From Puniceispirillum sp965657105 (GTDB lineage: Bacteria > Pseudomonadota > Alphaproteobacteria > Puniceispirillales > Puniceispirillaceae), in assembly GCF_965657105.1 (NCBI RefSeq), contig NZ_CBFHNB010000006.1, positions 1-48,204 of the forward strand: a DNA stretch of 48,204 bases, read 5' to 3'. This document shows positions 1 to 8,826 of this stretch, one piece after another; position 1 is the stretch's first letter; every line of letters begins with the position of its first letter. Below the pieces are notes generated by a model. It was not told where the DNA came from, did no database searches, and saw only the letters and a list, made by a program, of their open reading frames with translations. The translations under genes and the position numbers were made by a program.

Positions 1-433
1 CGGGCATATCATCAAGCGACGCAAAACTGTTTTTGATCTGCTTGCCATCAACAAACTGCCATAGATAGCTGGCAAAACTGCCATATTCTTTTTGAATTTC
101 GGCAATGACGATAGCGTTCTTGCGCACTGAATAGATTTTCAGACGGTTGCGGATAATGCCTATATCGCCGCGTAATGCCTCAAGCTCGGCATCGGTCATG
201 GCAATGACTTTATGCAGGTCGAAATCATGAAACGCGGCTTTGTAACCAGCCCGCTTTTTCAGAACAGTTTCCCAATTCAAACCGGCTTGTGCCCCCTCAA
301 GGGTCAGCATTTCAAACAGCAAACGATCATCGTGAACAGGCACGCCCCATTCACTATCATGATAAGCCGCCAGAACGTCATGCCCAGCGCCATTACCAAA
401 ACAGCGCGTCTTGCTGGCATTAATTTCAGACAT
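1..433 (-). CDS. tag: DNA-3-methyladenine glycosylase I (partial, C-terminus off the window)
   Basis: Base-excision repair glycosylase that removes 3-methyladenine from alkylated DNA in the cytoplasm. Reading the minus strand from the ATG at 433 gives 144 residues that match the Tag family: an N-terminal Cys11 (zinc ligand in the family), the YHDSEWGVP block at about 24-32, and LEGAQAGLNW at 45-54 with Glu46 at the place of the catalytic Glu of E. coli Tag. The GIIRNRLKI block follows further on. A GGGGGG run lies just upstream of the start. The gene is cut by the window edge, so the C-terminal zinc His/Cys pair cannot be seen. It diverges from betC. Family assignment is firm; only completeness is unknown. 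Confidence 0.93.
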   Translation of the reverse strand, partial: MSEINASKTRCFGNGAGHDVLAAYHDSEWGVPVHDDRLLFEMLTLEGAQAGLNWETVLKKRAGYKAAFHDFDLHKVIAMTDAELEALRGDIGIIRNRLKIYSVRKNAIVIAEIQKEYGSFASYLWQFVDGKQIKNSFASLDDMP

Positions 434-633
434 GATACCCCCCTGTTGCGTAGTTTTGTCAGTCATTGGCTAATTGGGCTCAGATCAGCAGGCTAGCATA
501 TCATGCCTTCAGCACAGCATCACGATTGGATAGCCGCATAACAAAAAAATATTTGACCTGACCTGTTTTTTGCGTCCCAGTATTAGATGGATCAGCTTAA
601 AATCATCATGCAAATTGGCATCACGAGGGTAAA

Positions 634-2175
634 ATGACACAAGATAACGCTTCGGCTGTACCGAATATTATGCTGATCATGGCTGACCAGCTCGCGCCCC
701 AATTCACTGGTGCCTATGGGCATCCGCTTGTGAAAACGCCGCATATAGATGCGTTAGCCGAACGAGGCATGCGCTTTGATGCGGCCTATTGTAATGCCCC
801 TTTATGCGCGCCCTCTCGTTTTAGCTTTATGTCAGGTCAGCTGGTGACCCGCATTGCCGCCTATGACAATGCCAGCGAATTTCCGTCATCCGTCCCCACT
901 TTTGCACATTATCTTCGGGCGATGGGCTATCGAACATGCTTGTCAGGGAAGATGCATTTTATTGGCCCCGATCAGCTCCACGGCTTTGAAGAACGGATCA
1001 CAACAGATGTCTATCCGTCAGACTTCGCGTGGACACCCGACTGGGAACTGCCTGATGAACGAATTGATAAATGGTATCATAATATGGATTCAGTGCGCGA
1101 AGCTGGCGTTGCCGCAACCACCTTTCAGATCGAATATGACGAAGAAGTATGCTTTTTTGCAAAGCGCAAATTAATGGAATATGCCTGTGAAAAAACCCAG
1201 CCTTTCTGCATGGTTGCCAGCTTCATTCACCCTCATGACCCCTATGTTGCACGACCAGAATGGTGGGACCTTTATGATCAGGCAGATATAGATATGCCAG
1301 CCTATACATTGACACGCGATCAACAAGATGCGTTTTCACAACGTCTTATGGATGGAATTGAGGCCAGTACTGTTGCCGTAACCGAGGATGAAATCCGTAA
1401 CGCGCGACACGCCTATTATGCCAACACGTCCTATTTTGACAGCAAGGTTGGCGACATTGTCCGCACTCTCGATGAAACCGGTCAACTTGATAATACGATC
1501 ATTTTCATTACCGCTGATCATGGTGATATGCTTGGTGAACGTGGCCTATGGTACAAAATGAACTTCTTTGAACATTCGGGACGGGTGCCATTGTTGATGG
1601 CTGGGCCTAATGTGGTCAAAGGGGCGGTTGCTAGCCCTTGTTCATTGGTCGATATCCTGCCCACCATGATCGACATTGCCGCGCAGACTGGCCATGACAA
1701 GCCTGAACTGGGGCAACCAATTGATGGGCGTTCACTCTGGCCAATGGCAACAGGCGCTGTTGAAGATAACGGTGATGCGATAGGTGAATATTGCGCCGAA
1801 ATGACGGGCCATCCTGTATTCATGATCCGTCGTGGAGACTATAAATATATCCACTGCGACGGCGATCCCGCACAGCTATATAATCTCACCAATGATCCTG
1901 CCGAAATGACCAATCTTGCAGATGACCCCGCATATCAGACGATTGCAGATAACTTTGCCGCCGAGGTCGCCTCTCGCTGGAATAGCGCTGCTATCCGCAC
2001 AGATGTCATTGCCAAGCAGAAACAGCGGCAATCAGTCTATAATGCTATGCAACATGGTGGCCTGACAGCATGGGATTACAACCCACCCCGCGATGCCGCC
2101 CAAGAATATGTCCGCAATCATATGGACTGGACGGTGGCCGCGGCCAAAACCCGCTTTCCACCGCTTGATAAATAG
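634..2175 (+). CDS. betC: Choline-O-sulfatase
   Basis: Cytoplasmic sulfatase hydrolysing choline-O-sulfate to choline and sulfate, a marine osmolyte and sulfur source. The 513-residue protein has the type I sulfatase layout: N-terminal metal-binding IMADQ at 15-19, the formylglycine site C58-A-P60-S-R62, SGKMHF near 106-111, and ITADHGDMLGE in the middle with the Asp-His pair. The sequence around FVGPDQLHGFEER-like text and the DVYPSDFAWTPDW block is specific to choline sulfatases rather than general arylsulfatases. No signal peptide is seen, as expected. The usual bet partners (betA, betB, betI, transporter) are not adjacent. The activating formylglycine system is not in the window. An AGGGTAA sequence precedes the ATG. 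Confidence 0.92.
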   Translation: MTQDNASAVPNIMLIMADQLAPQFTGAYGHPLVKTPHIDALAERGMRFDAAYCNAPLCAPSRFSFMSGQLVTRIAAYDNASEFPSSVPTFAHYLRAMGYRTCLSGKMHFIGPDQLHGFEERITTDVYPSDFAWTPDWELPDERIDKWYHNMDSVREAGVAATTFQIEYDEEVCFFAKRKLMEYACEKTQPFCMVASFIHPHDPYVARPEWWDLYDQADIDMPAYTLTRDQQDAFSQRLMDGIEASTVAVTEDEIRNARHAYYANTSYFDSKVGDIVRTLDETGQLDNTIIFITADHGDMLGERGLWYKMNFFEHSGRVPLLMAGPNVVKGAVASPCSLVDILPTMIDIAAQTGHDKPELGQPIDGRSLWPMATGAVEDNGDAIGEYCAEMTGHPVFMIRRGDYKYIHCDGDPAQLYNLTNDPAEMTNLADDPAYQTIADNFAAEVASRWNSAAIRTDVIAKQKQRQSVYNAMQHGGLTAWDYNPPRDAAQEYVRNHMDWTVAAAKTRFPPLDK

Positions 2176-2177
2176 CC

Positions 2178-2210
2178 ATAACAGGCTGCTGACTGATCAG
2201 CTGCCGTTAT
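2178..2210. terminator. Candidate bidirectional hairpin between convergent betC and the CMD gene
   Basis: The stretch reads ATAAC-a-GGCtGCTGA, loop CTGA, TCAGCtGCC-GTTAT, an interrupted stem lying between the betC stop and the end of the convergent CMD-family gene, overlapping the latter's stop codon. It has no clear T-run on either side, so it is only a candidate terminator. Confidence 0.35.
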
Positions 2211-2583
2211 TGGCCTTATTCATGGCTTCGACTTCTTCGATCAGGATCGGCACCGCCAGATTGCAAGCATGAATGCCCATCACCGTGGTCAGCTGAATTG
2301 CTTCGAAGATTTCTTCTTGGGTGGCCCCCGCCTTTAGTGCGTTCTGCATATGCCGGCGAACACCAGGAGCATATAGATGCGTTGTGGCCGCATTGATCGC
2401 AATCATAATCAGCTCTTTATATTTCTGGGGTAGCGGTCCTTCGCGATGCGGCACACTGCGAAAGGCCAGATAGGCTTCGAGAAATTCGGCATCCAGCTCG
2501 GCTAATTTATCCCAGACAGGATTCCAGTCCCCTTTGGCTTTATGCGCCGCTGTATGTGGAAATAACATGTCGTTATTAGTCAT
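2197..2583 (-). CDS. Carboxymuconolactone decarboxylase (CMD/AhpD-like) family protein
   Basis: Small all-helical CMD-family protein of 128 residues. The family hallmark is the central helix pair: K-E-L-I-M-I-A-I-N-A-A, then VRRHMQNALKAGAT and EEIFEAIQLT. The AhpD redox Cys-x-x-Cys is absent (the corresponding place reads NAATTH), so peroxidase activity of the AhpD kind is unlikely and a decarboxylase or lyase role is more plausible. The ATG at 2583 is chosen because GGAGGGTGAG lies just upstream; a longer in-frame extension would overlap the preceding gene. Its start is 4 bp after the TPP-enzyme stop, so the two are almost certainly co-transcribed and translationally coupled. Substrate unknown. 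Confidence 0.8.
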   Translation of the reverse strand: MTNNDMLFPHTAAHKAKGDWNPVWDKLAELDAEFLEAYLAFRSVPHREGPLPQKYKELIMIAINAATTHLYAPGVRRHMQNALKAGATQEEIFEAIQLTTVMGIHACNLAVPILIEEVEAMNKANNGS

Positions 2584-2587
2584 AAAC

Positions 2588-4276
2588 TCACCCTCCCCGA
2601 TGTTTGAAACTGTCACGGCGGAAGCTGAATAAGGCTTCGGGATCAACCGCAATTTCCACTACCGCCGGTTTATTGGCGTCCAAAGCGGCTTTCACCACAT
2701 CCCCAACATCACCTATCCGTTCTGCCTTGAAACCTGCCGCGCCATATAGCTCGGCAACCTTGTCAAAGGGCGGGCTATGCACATCAGCACCAATATATCG
2801 CTCGCCAAAGAAATCACGCTGATAGGCTTTTTCCGCGCCCCAGCATTGATTATTCATAACAATTGTGACGGTGTTGATGCCATGCTGAACAGCCGTACTT
2901 AGCTCGGAAATTGTCATTCCAAAACCACCATCACCCATCATGCTGACAACGGGACGATCAGGACAGGCAAGCTTTACGCCAAGACCGCAAGCATGCGAAA
3001 AGCCAACAAGCCCAAAATCAAGCGGCGTGAACAGGCTGGGCGGTTGCCAGTAATTCAGCGCATCGGTCGCTTGCAGACATAATGTGCCTGCATCCATTGT
3101 AATGGCCGCATCATGAGGCAAGACACCGCGCAATTCCTTGAATAAACCGGATGGCTGGATCGGGAAAACATCGGAAGCCGCATCAGCATCGCGCGAAGCC
3201 AGATAAGCGGCACGATCCGTTTTAAACTGCGCGGTCCAGGCTTCGACTTCGGCGCGCCCCTGCAAGGTTGCAACCGCTTTGGTTAGTTGCTTTGCGGTCT
3301 CGCGCACCTCAGCCCAGATACCAAGCGCAATCGGAAAATAACGGCCAATGGCGGTGGCTTCGAGCTCAACCTGAATAATCGCCGCATCGGCATTTATATT
3401 ATCATAGGAATAGAAGGTCGAATTAAAGCCAAGCCGCGTGCCCAGCGCCAGAATGACATCGGCTTCGCGTGCCAGACGTGATGCGACTAGATTGCCCCGC
3501 GGCCCCATCTGACCAGCATTTAGCGGATGACCAAAGGGAATCGCATCACCATGACCTGGTGCCATTATGATGGGTGTATTCAAGGCTTCGGCAAGAGCCA
3601 GAGCATCAGCCTGACCACCGCTATTTTTGATGCCACCACCAATGACGATGACAGGTGCTTTGGCGTTGCGCAACATCTTGGCAGCTTTTTCAATCACATT
3701 TTCTGGAGCGGCAGGCATGCTGTGTTCGCGATAGGTATCTGGCGATTGAAAGGCTGGAAAATCAATCGTTTCTGCCAAAATATCACGCGGGAGATTGATT
3801 TGCACCGGCCCCCGACGCGGTGCCATAGCCACTCGAAATGCCTCGCGGAACATTTCAGGCACGCGCGCGGTTTGGGTCACAGTCCAGGTTTTCTTGGTCA
3901 CTGGCGTAAATAGCGCCTGTTGATCAACCTCCTGAAACGCATCACGATACACATGCCCTGAAGACAGCGCCCCTGCGATCGAAACAACCGGCGAGAAAGC
4001 TGCCGACGCCTGCGCCAATCCAGTTACCAGATTGGTAGCACCAGGGCCATTCTGCCCCGCCAGCACAACGCCCGGCTTGCCCGATGCGCGGGCAAAACCA
4101 TCTGCCATATGCGTGCCTGTGCGTTCATCATGAATGCCGATGAAATTGATCGCATCAGCATCATAAAGCGCGTCAAACATTTCCATTGTGGCCGAGCCAA
4201 TCAAACCGAAAACATGGGACACATTTTCGACCTTAAGTGACTCAACCGCGGCCTGACCGCCAGACATTTTTTTCAT
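2588..4276 (-). CDS. Thiamine-pyrophosphate-dependent enzyme (acetolactate synthase / sulfoacetaldehyde acetyltransferase-like)
   Basis: 562-residue ThDP enzyme with three domains in order: N-terminal pyrimidine-binding domain with the activating Glu51 in the HDERTGTHMADGFAR block, a central Rossmann-like domain (VIVIGGG motif), and a C-terminal PP domain with GDG followed by a run ending in NN (the metal/PP motif). It belongs to the ilvB / xsc / benzoylformate decarboxylase superfamily. An FGLIGSA stretch resembles Xsc, but the whole does not let me separate Xsc-like from a new specificity. No regulatory ilvN-type subunit is adjacent, arguing against branched-chain biosynthesis. The ATG at 4276 has AAAGGT upstream; an upstream in-frame TTG is less likely. 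Part of the tight catabolic operon running from 7712 to 2197. Confidence 0.82.
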   Translation of the reverse strand: MKKMSGGQAAVESLKVENVSHVFGLIGSATMEMFDALYDADAINFIGIHDERTGTHMADGFARASGKPGVVLAGQNGPGATNLVTGLAQASAAFSPVVSIAGALSSGHVYRDAFQEVDQQALFTPVTKKTWTVTQTARVPEMFREAFRVAMAPRRGPVQINLPRDILAETIDFPAFQSPDTYREHSMPAAPENVIEKAAKMLRNAKAPVIVIGGGIKNSGGQADALALAEALNTPIIMAPGHGDAIPFGHPLNAGQMGPRGNLVASRLAREADVILALGTRLGFNSTFYSYDNINADAAIIQVELEATAIGRYFPIALGIWAEVRETAKQLTKAVATLQGRAEVEAWTAQFKTDRAAYLASRDADAASDVFPIQPSGLFKELRGVLPHDAAITMDAGTLCLQATDALNYWQPPSLFTPLDFGLVGFSHACGLGVKLACPDRPVVSMMGDGGFGMTISELSTAVQHGINTVTIVMNNQCWGAEKAYQRDFFGERYIGADVHSPPFDKVAELYGAAGFKAERIGDVGDVVKAALDANKPAVVEIAVDPEALFSFRRDSFKHRGG

Positions 4277-4307
4277 AACAAACTTACCTTTCAACAGCTA
4301 ATGGCAT

Positions 4308-5141
4308 TCAGCCAGAATTATTCACATTATACTTATCAAGAAAATTACGAACCGGTGCCGCAAACAGCATTGGCTGTTCAACCAACCCCATATGTTGAAG
4401 ATCAGGCACAATAATCGTATTTGCGATTGTATCTGCATTTTCAATTTCACTGGCGATCGCATGCGACATGGCCGGGGTGCTGCCACTATCATACATACAA
4501 GTCATAACCAGTGATGGCACGTCGATTGATACCGCGGGGCGTATCAGTTCCAGAACACCATGCGCCAGCACCTGACGGCATTGCGCATAGACTTTGGGAT
4601 CATTTGCAAGCACCCAGCTACGGATTCGGGAAATCACATCGTCATTATTCTGGATGAAATCAGCGGTAAACCAACGTTCGATAGTGGCATCAAGTGTGGC
4701 AGCGGGACCACCTTCATCCGACTTTGCCGCCCGTTCTTCAACAAGTTTCTGGGCTTCGACGCCACGTTCATGTGGTGAGTTCAAAATAGCCAGAGCCCAA
4801 ACACGGCCAGGATAATCCATCGCAAACCGCCGATTAATCATGCCGCCAAGTGAAAATCCAACTACGGCAGATTGTGCTATCTCCAATTCATCCATCAGAT
4901 CGGCAAGCTGTTCGGCAAAAAGGCTCAAATCCGGACGTCGTGGCGGTGGCGCTGTGTCACCATGCCCATAAAGATCATAGTTAAGCACGCGATAATGTTC
5001 AGCTAGATGCGGGATATGGGCATCCCATGTCGCCCGCGTCAATCCCAACCCATGCACAAGGGTAATAACTGGCCTGTTATCAGGCCCGCTGTTACCAGAC
5101 TCATAAAGGTCAAAGACCGTTCCATTACCCGAAACAGGCAT
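4308..5141 (-). CDS. Alpha/beta-fold hydrolase (enol-lactonase / esterase-like)
   Basis: 277-residue alpha/beta hydrolase. The oxyanion HG motif is at 30-31 (LVHGLGL), the nucleophile elbow is G95-F-S97-L-G99-G, YDLYGHGDT precedes the cap, and a C-terminal LQHMG stretch supplies the probable catalytic His. The size and layout resemble 3-oxoadipate enol-lactonases and related carboxylester or C-C hydrolases; the sequence alone does not settle the substrate. It sits between the luciferase-like monooxygenase (29 bp upstream) and the TPP enzyme (about 31 bp downstream), so it likely opens or cleaves the product of the oxygenase. A GGGG run precedes the start. Confidence 0.83.
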   Translation of the reverse strand: MPVSGNGTVFDLYESGNSGPDNRPVITLVHGLGLTRATWDAHIPHLAEHYRVLNYDLYGHGDTAPPPRRPDLSLFAEQLADLMDELEIAQSAVVGFSLGGMINRRFAMDYPGRVWALAILNSPHERGVEAQKLVEERAAKSDEGGPAATLDATIERWFTADFIQNNDDVISRIRSWVLANDPKVYAQCRQVLAHGVLELIRPAVSIDVPSLVMTCMYDSGSTPAMSHAIASEIENADTIANTIIVPDLQHMGLVEQPMLFAAPVRNFLDKYNVNNSG

Positions 5142-5170
5142 ATGCTTCCCCTTATTGACGCTTTACGCTG

Positions 5171-6214
5171 TCATGATTTCGAAAAGGCAGGCATGACTTC
5201 GTCGCAGAACAGCTTGAGCGATTCCTTTTGTGACGCCATATCTAAATTCATACTTGCATAGTAAATAAAAGCATCAACACCCAAAGCTTCATAGCGCTTC
5301 AGCTTGTTGATAACCTCGTCCGGCGTGCCAAACATCAGATTCTCACGCAACATATCGGCATTATACTCATCACGGTTTTCCAGCTCATCAAGAGGGATCT
5401 GCTTTGGAAAACCATTCACCACATCACCCAGATTCTTGAACAGATTTTCAAATTGCCCAAGCGTTCGTTGCAATGCTTGCACTGGCTTAGTCCAGTCTTC
5501 GGCTTTGGCATAGACCGCACTATGACGCATCATCGCAAATGTTGGCCGGTGCGCATCCGGATTGGCCGCCATCGCCTCATCAAGTCGTCCCTTATATAAT
5601 TCGGCTTCGGAAAATGGACGCGTTAACGGCCAGGACATGATGTTATAGCCATGCTTGACCGCATAGTCATAGGTGATCGGCGCGCGTGCGGCGACCCAAA
5701 TAGGCGGATGCGGATGCTGGACTGGCTTTGGCACCGAGGTCGATGTCGGAAATGACCAAAATTCACCATCATGAGCATAATCGCCTTGCCAGAGCGCTTT
5801 TACGGCAGGCAACATCTCATGCATATATTGCCATGAATCTGACTGCTTCAAACCGGGGCGCATGCGATCAAATTCACGCTGATAGGCGCCAGATCCAATG
5901 CCAAACTCAAGGCGCCCTCCCGAAATCAGATCGGTAAAGGCCGCCTCGCCAGCCAGATTGATTGGATGCCAATAGGGGGCTGTGGCCACGGCTGTGCCTA
6001 GGCGGATACGATCCGTATGCCCTGCCCACCATGTTAGTATCTGGAACGGGTTGGGCGCTATTGTCATCTCCAGCGCATGATGTTCGGCAGACCATACAAG
6101 ATCAAAACCACCCTGTTCGGCTATCTGCACCATTTCCAGCGTGTGGCGTTGAACCGCATCCATATCGATTGAATCATCAAGACGCTCAAGATTCACAGCA
6201 AGTTGAAATTTCAT
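5171..6214 (-). CDS. Luciferase-like flavin-dependent monooxygenase (LLM class)
   Basis: 347-residue protein of the bacterial-luciferase fold (TIM barrel using reduced FMN supplied by a separate reductase). Diagnostic pieces are the N-terminal MKFQLAVNLER strand, SAEHH at about 42-46, IRLGTAVATAPYWHP, GRLEFGIGSGAY and PIWVAARAP. Members oxidise aldehydes, ketones (Baeyer-Villiger) or alkanesulfonates; nothing here pins the substrate. The start at 6214 is supported by GAGGAA upstream, while a longer in-frame reading would overlap the aldehyde dehydrogenase gene. No flavin reductase is encoded next to it. It is in an operon with an aldehyde dehydrogenase upstream and a hydrolase downstream. Confidence 0.85.
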   Translation of the reverse strand: MKFQLAVNLERLDDSIDMDAVQRHTLEMVQIAEQGGFDLVWSAEHHALEMTIAPNPFQILTWWAGHTDRIRLGTAVATAPYWHPINLAGEAAFTDLISGGRLEFGIGSGAYQREFDRMRPGLKQSDSWQYMHEMLPAVKALWQGDYAHDGEFWSFPTSTSVPKPVQHPHPPIWVAARAPITYDYAVKHGYNIMSWPLTRPFSEAELYKGRLDEAMAANPDAHRPTFAMMRHSAVYAKAEDWTKPVQALQRTLGQFENLFKNLGDVVNGFPKQIPLDELENRDEYNADMLRENLMFGTPDEVINKLKRYEALGVDAFIYYASMNLDMASQKESLKLFCDEVMPAFSKS

Positions 6215-6230
6215 ATTCAGTTCCTCTTCA

Positions 6231-7712
6231 TCAACGGGACACAAAAACCGCACCTAGCGGTTCGTCTGATGTATTCATCCAGATTGTTTTTGGTCTGGTA
6301 TAATCATAGACCGCCTGAAACCCGCTTTCACGGCCATATCCAGATCCTTTGACACCGCCGAATTCGGCGATTGGCGATACCGCGCGATAGGTATTAACCC
6401 AAACGATACCTGCACGCACAGCTTTTGCCATGCGGATCGAACGCGCACTATCGCGCGTAAAAATACCAGCTGCCAGCCCATGTTTAGTATCATTAGCCAG
6501 CGCCAAAACCTCTGCTTCATCGCGGAACCGCAGAACACTGACAACTGGACCAAAAAGTTCGGTATCAACAATCCGCAGATCTTGACGCGGACATTCGATG
6601 ATCGTTGGCTCGAAATAGATGCCCTCAAGACCATCTGGGCGTTTTCCCCCAGATAAAACATGGCCACCTTCACTCACCGCATGGGCAACTTCGCGCTCAA
6701 TCACATCACGCTGGCCAACCGTACAAAGTGGCCCCATCTGCGTTTCTTCGGCAAGAGGATCACCAATCAGGATACCTTCGGCAGCGGTTTTCATTCGTGT
6801 AAGAAATTCATCGGCAATATCTTCATGCAGATAAAGCCGCGATCCAGCTACACAGCTTTGACCTGCAGCGCCAAATATACCCGCAACAGCGCCATTTACC
6901 GCACTTTCAATATTGGCATCATCAAATACGATGATTGGAGATTTACCCCCAAGTTCCAATGATACTTCGGCAAAATTTTCTGCCGAATTATACAATACAT
7001 GACGCGCAGCAATAGGCCCGCCGGTAAAGGATATACGCGCCACCAGCGGATGCGATGTGAGCGCCTTGCCGCACGGTTCGCCATGTCCAGTTATAATATT
7101 AACCACCCCATCGGGAATACCTGCCTGTTTAATAAGCTTGCCGAATTCCAGCATCGCTGCCGAGGCGTGTTCGGACGCTTTCATAACGACTGTGTTTCCA
7201 GCCGCCAGCGCCGGACCAATCTTAACGGCGCTCAGGAAAAGTTGAGAATTCCAGGGCACAACAGCCGCGATAACGCCCAGCGGTTCACGATCAGTAAAGA
7301 CAAACAGATCTGGCTTGTCGATCGGCAAGGTGTCACCATGTATCTTATCAGCACAGCCTGCATAGAAATGAAAGAATTCGGCAATATATTTTGCCTGCCA
7401 CCGCGTTTCCTTGAGCATTTTGCCTGTATCAACAGCTTCAGTATGACCAAGCTGTTCTGAGTGACCCGCCAGCAGCTCGGCAAGCCGGCGCAAACAATGA
7501 CCACGTTCGGTCGGGCTCATCGTCGCCCAAGGCCCGTCATGAAACGCTCTGTCTGCCGCCCGCACGGCGATATCGACATCTGCCGCCGTTGCCTCTGGCA
7601 CACGCGCCCATACTTGGCCGGTTGCTGGGTTGACGCTGTCAAAGGTTTTGTTATCTGACGAGCTAATCCACGCCCCATCAACCAGCATTTTATAATCAAC
7701 TATATTTGCCAT
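6231..7712 (-). CDS. NAD(P)-dependent aldehyde dehydrogenase
   Basis: 493 residues, the usual ALDH superfamily length. Visible catalytic features: PWN at 153-155 (oxyanion Asn155), VMKASEHA for cofactor binding, FTGG at 229-232, Glu253 in LELGGK, and the nucleophile Cys287 in GQSCVAGSR. C-terminal EFGGVKGSGYGRE is also typical. The closest flavours are betaine-aldehyde or hydroxymuconic-semialdehyde dehydrogenases, but specificity is not readable. It is the first gene of the five-gene minus-strand operon and is divergent from a LysR regulator 137 bp away, which probably controls it. Function in the pathway: oxidation of an aldehyde product to the acid. Confidence 0.9.
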   Translation of the reverse strand: MANIVDYKMLVDGAWISSSDNKTFDSVNPATGQVWARVPEATAADVDIAVRAADRAFHDGPWATMSPTERGHCLRRLAELLAGHSEQLGHTEAVDTGKMLKETRWQAKYIAEFFHFYAGCADKIHGDTLPIDKPDLFVFTDREPLGVIAAVVPWNSQLFLSAVKIGPALAAGNTVVMKASEHASAAMLEFGKLIKQAGIPDGVVNIITGHGEPCGKALTSHPLVARISFTGGPIAARHVLYNSAENFAEVSLELGGKSPIIVFDDANIESAVNGAVAGIFGAAGQSCVAGSRLYLHEDIADEFLTRMKTAAEGILIGDPLAEETQMGPLCTVGQRDVIEREVAHAVSEGGHVLSGGKRPDGLEGIYFEPTIIECPRQDLRIVDTELFGPVVSVLRFRDEAEVLALANDTKHGLAAGIFTRDSARSIRMAKAVRAGIVWVNTYRAVSPIAEFGGVKGSGYGRESGFQAVYDYTRPKTIWMNTSDEPLGAVFVSR

Positions 7713-7849
7713 TTCCAGCCACCTATCTGTCAGGAACGATCCGTTTGTGATGAAACAATGACAAAAAAAGCAATATTTGTTAAACGAATTATTCCGATTA
7801 TTAAGTTTGATTTATTAGAATATATTATTTGATCATAGATGAGACAATT

Positions 7850-8689
7850 ATGAACATTGTTACGCTTGAAACCTTTGTGGCAATCGTCGATACAGGCAGC
7901 CTTATCCGCGCGTCTGAACGCCTGCATGTCACTCAATCAACTGTCACCACACGTCTTAATGCTTTGGAACAGGATCTTGGGCAGACTTTAATATATCGCC
8001 AGAAATCAGGTGCGGTTATGACGCTTGCAGGGTTGAAATTCAAACGTTATGCCGAAGCCATGCTTGACCTATGGCAAAAGGCACGAAGCGAGACAGCTTT
8101 GCCTGGGTCAGTTAATCAGATTTGCAATATTGGATGTATTCCCGATATCTGGCCCTATTGGGGGCATCGTCTATTTGATCGTATTCGCAACACACAGCCA
8201 CAAACAGCTCTGGCAGCATGGCCAGGGCAAACCCGTGATATGAATGAATGGCTTGATACTGGCATCATCGATATGGCGCTTAGCTTTCAACCTCGGCGGC
8301 ATGAAAGTTTTACCAGCCGTCAAATAGCCACTACAAAGCTGGCTTTATTTTCAACCCGCAAGGACAGTCCTATTCGGTTTGACTCCAATTACCTTTATGT
8401 TGATGGGGGTGAAAATTTCGCCCGCCAGCATACATTAGCCTATAGTGACGCCGGAACAGCCCGCATTTCGATCGGTTCATCTGTGTGGGCTTGCGACTAT
8501 TTACTGGAAAATGGTGGATCGGCTTATTTGCCTGTTGAGCTAGCCAAACCATATTGTGATAATGGGCAGCTATTCACGCTTGAAGATGCGCCTATTTTTG
8601 ACCGACATATTTATCTGGTCAGCAATGATCGGGTTGTTAAATCATGGCCATGGTTCGATGAATTATGCGATAATATCTTTGATGTGTAG
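7850..8689 (+). CDS. LysR-family transcriptional regulator (divergent from the catabolic operon)
   Basis: 279-residue LysR protein. Residues 1-60 form the winged helix-turn-helix (ETFVAIVDTGSLIRASERLHV followed by TQSTVTTRLNALEQDLG), and the rest is a ligand-binding domain, shorter and less conserved than usual. The ATG at 7850 starts directly on the helix-turn-helix as in most LysR proteins; an in-frame TTG 21 bp upstream is unlikely. Divergent arrangement with the aldehyde dehydrogenase operon and an AT-rich 137-bp spacer suggests that it regulates that operon and itself. Effector unknown. Confidence 0.88.
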   Translation: MNIVTLETFVAIVDTGSLIRASERLHVTQSTVTTRLNALEQDLGQTLIYRQKSGAVMTLAGLKFKRYAEAMLDLWQKARSETALPGSVNQICNIGCIPDIWPYWGHRLFDRIRNTQPQTALAAWPGQTRDMNEWLDTGIIDMALSFQPRRHESFTSRQIATTKLALFSTRKDSPIRFDSNYLYVDGGENFARQHTLAYSDAGTARISIGSSVWACDYLLENGGSAYLPVELAKPYCDNGQLFTLEDAPIFDRHIYLVSNDRVVKSWPWFDELCDNIFDV

Positions 8690-8826
8690 CAAGGGAAGTC
8701 GGTATCCTCTTTGCCTACCCTACGAAAAAGCTGAATTCTGCCGTAATGGTGTATAAGCAAAGACCGATGTCACCACGGCACCGAGCCATAATTAACATAT
8801 TTTGATGAGTACCGGATCACACGTTC

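Noticed and set aside
212..496. Plus-strand 94-aa open frame near the left edge
   Set aside because: It is antisense to tag, whose minus-strand translation matches the family throughout.
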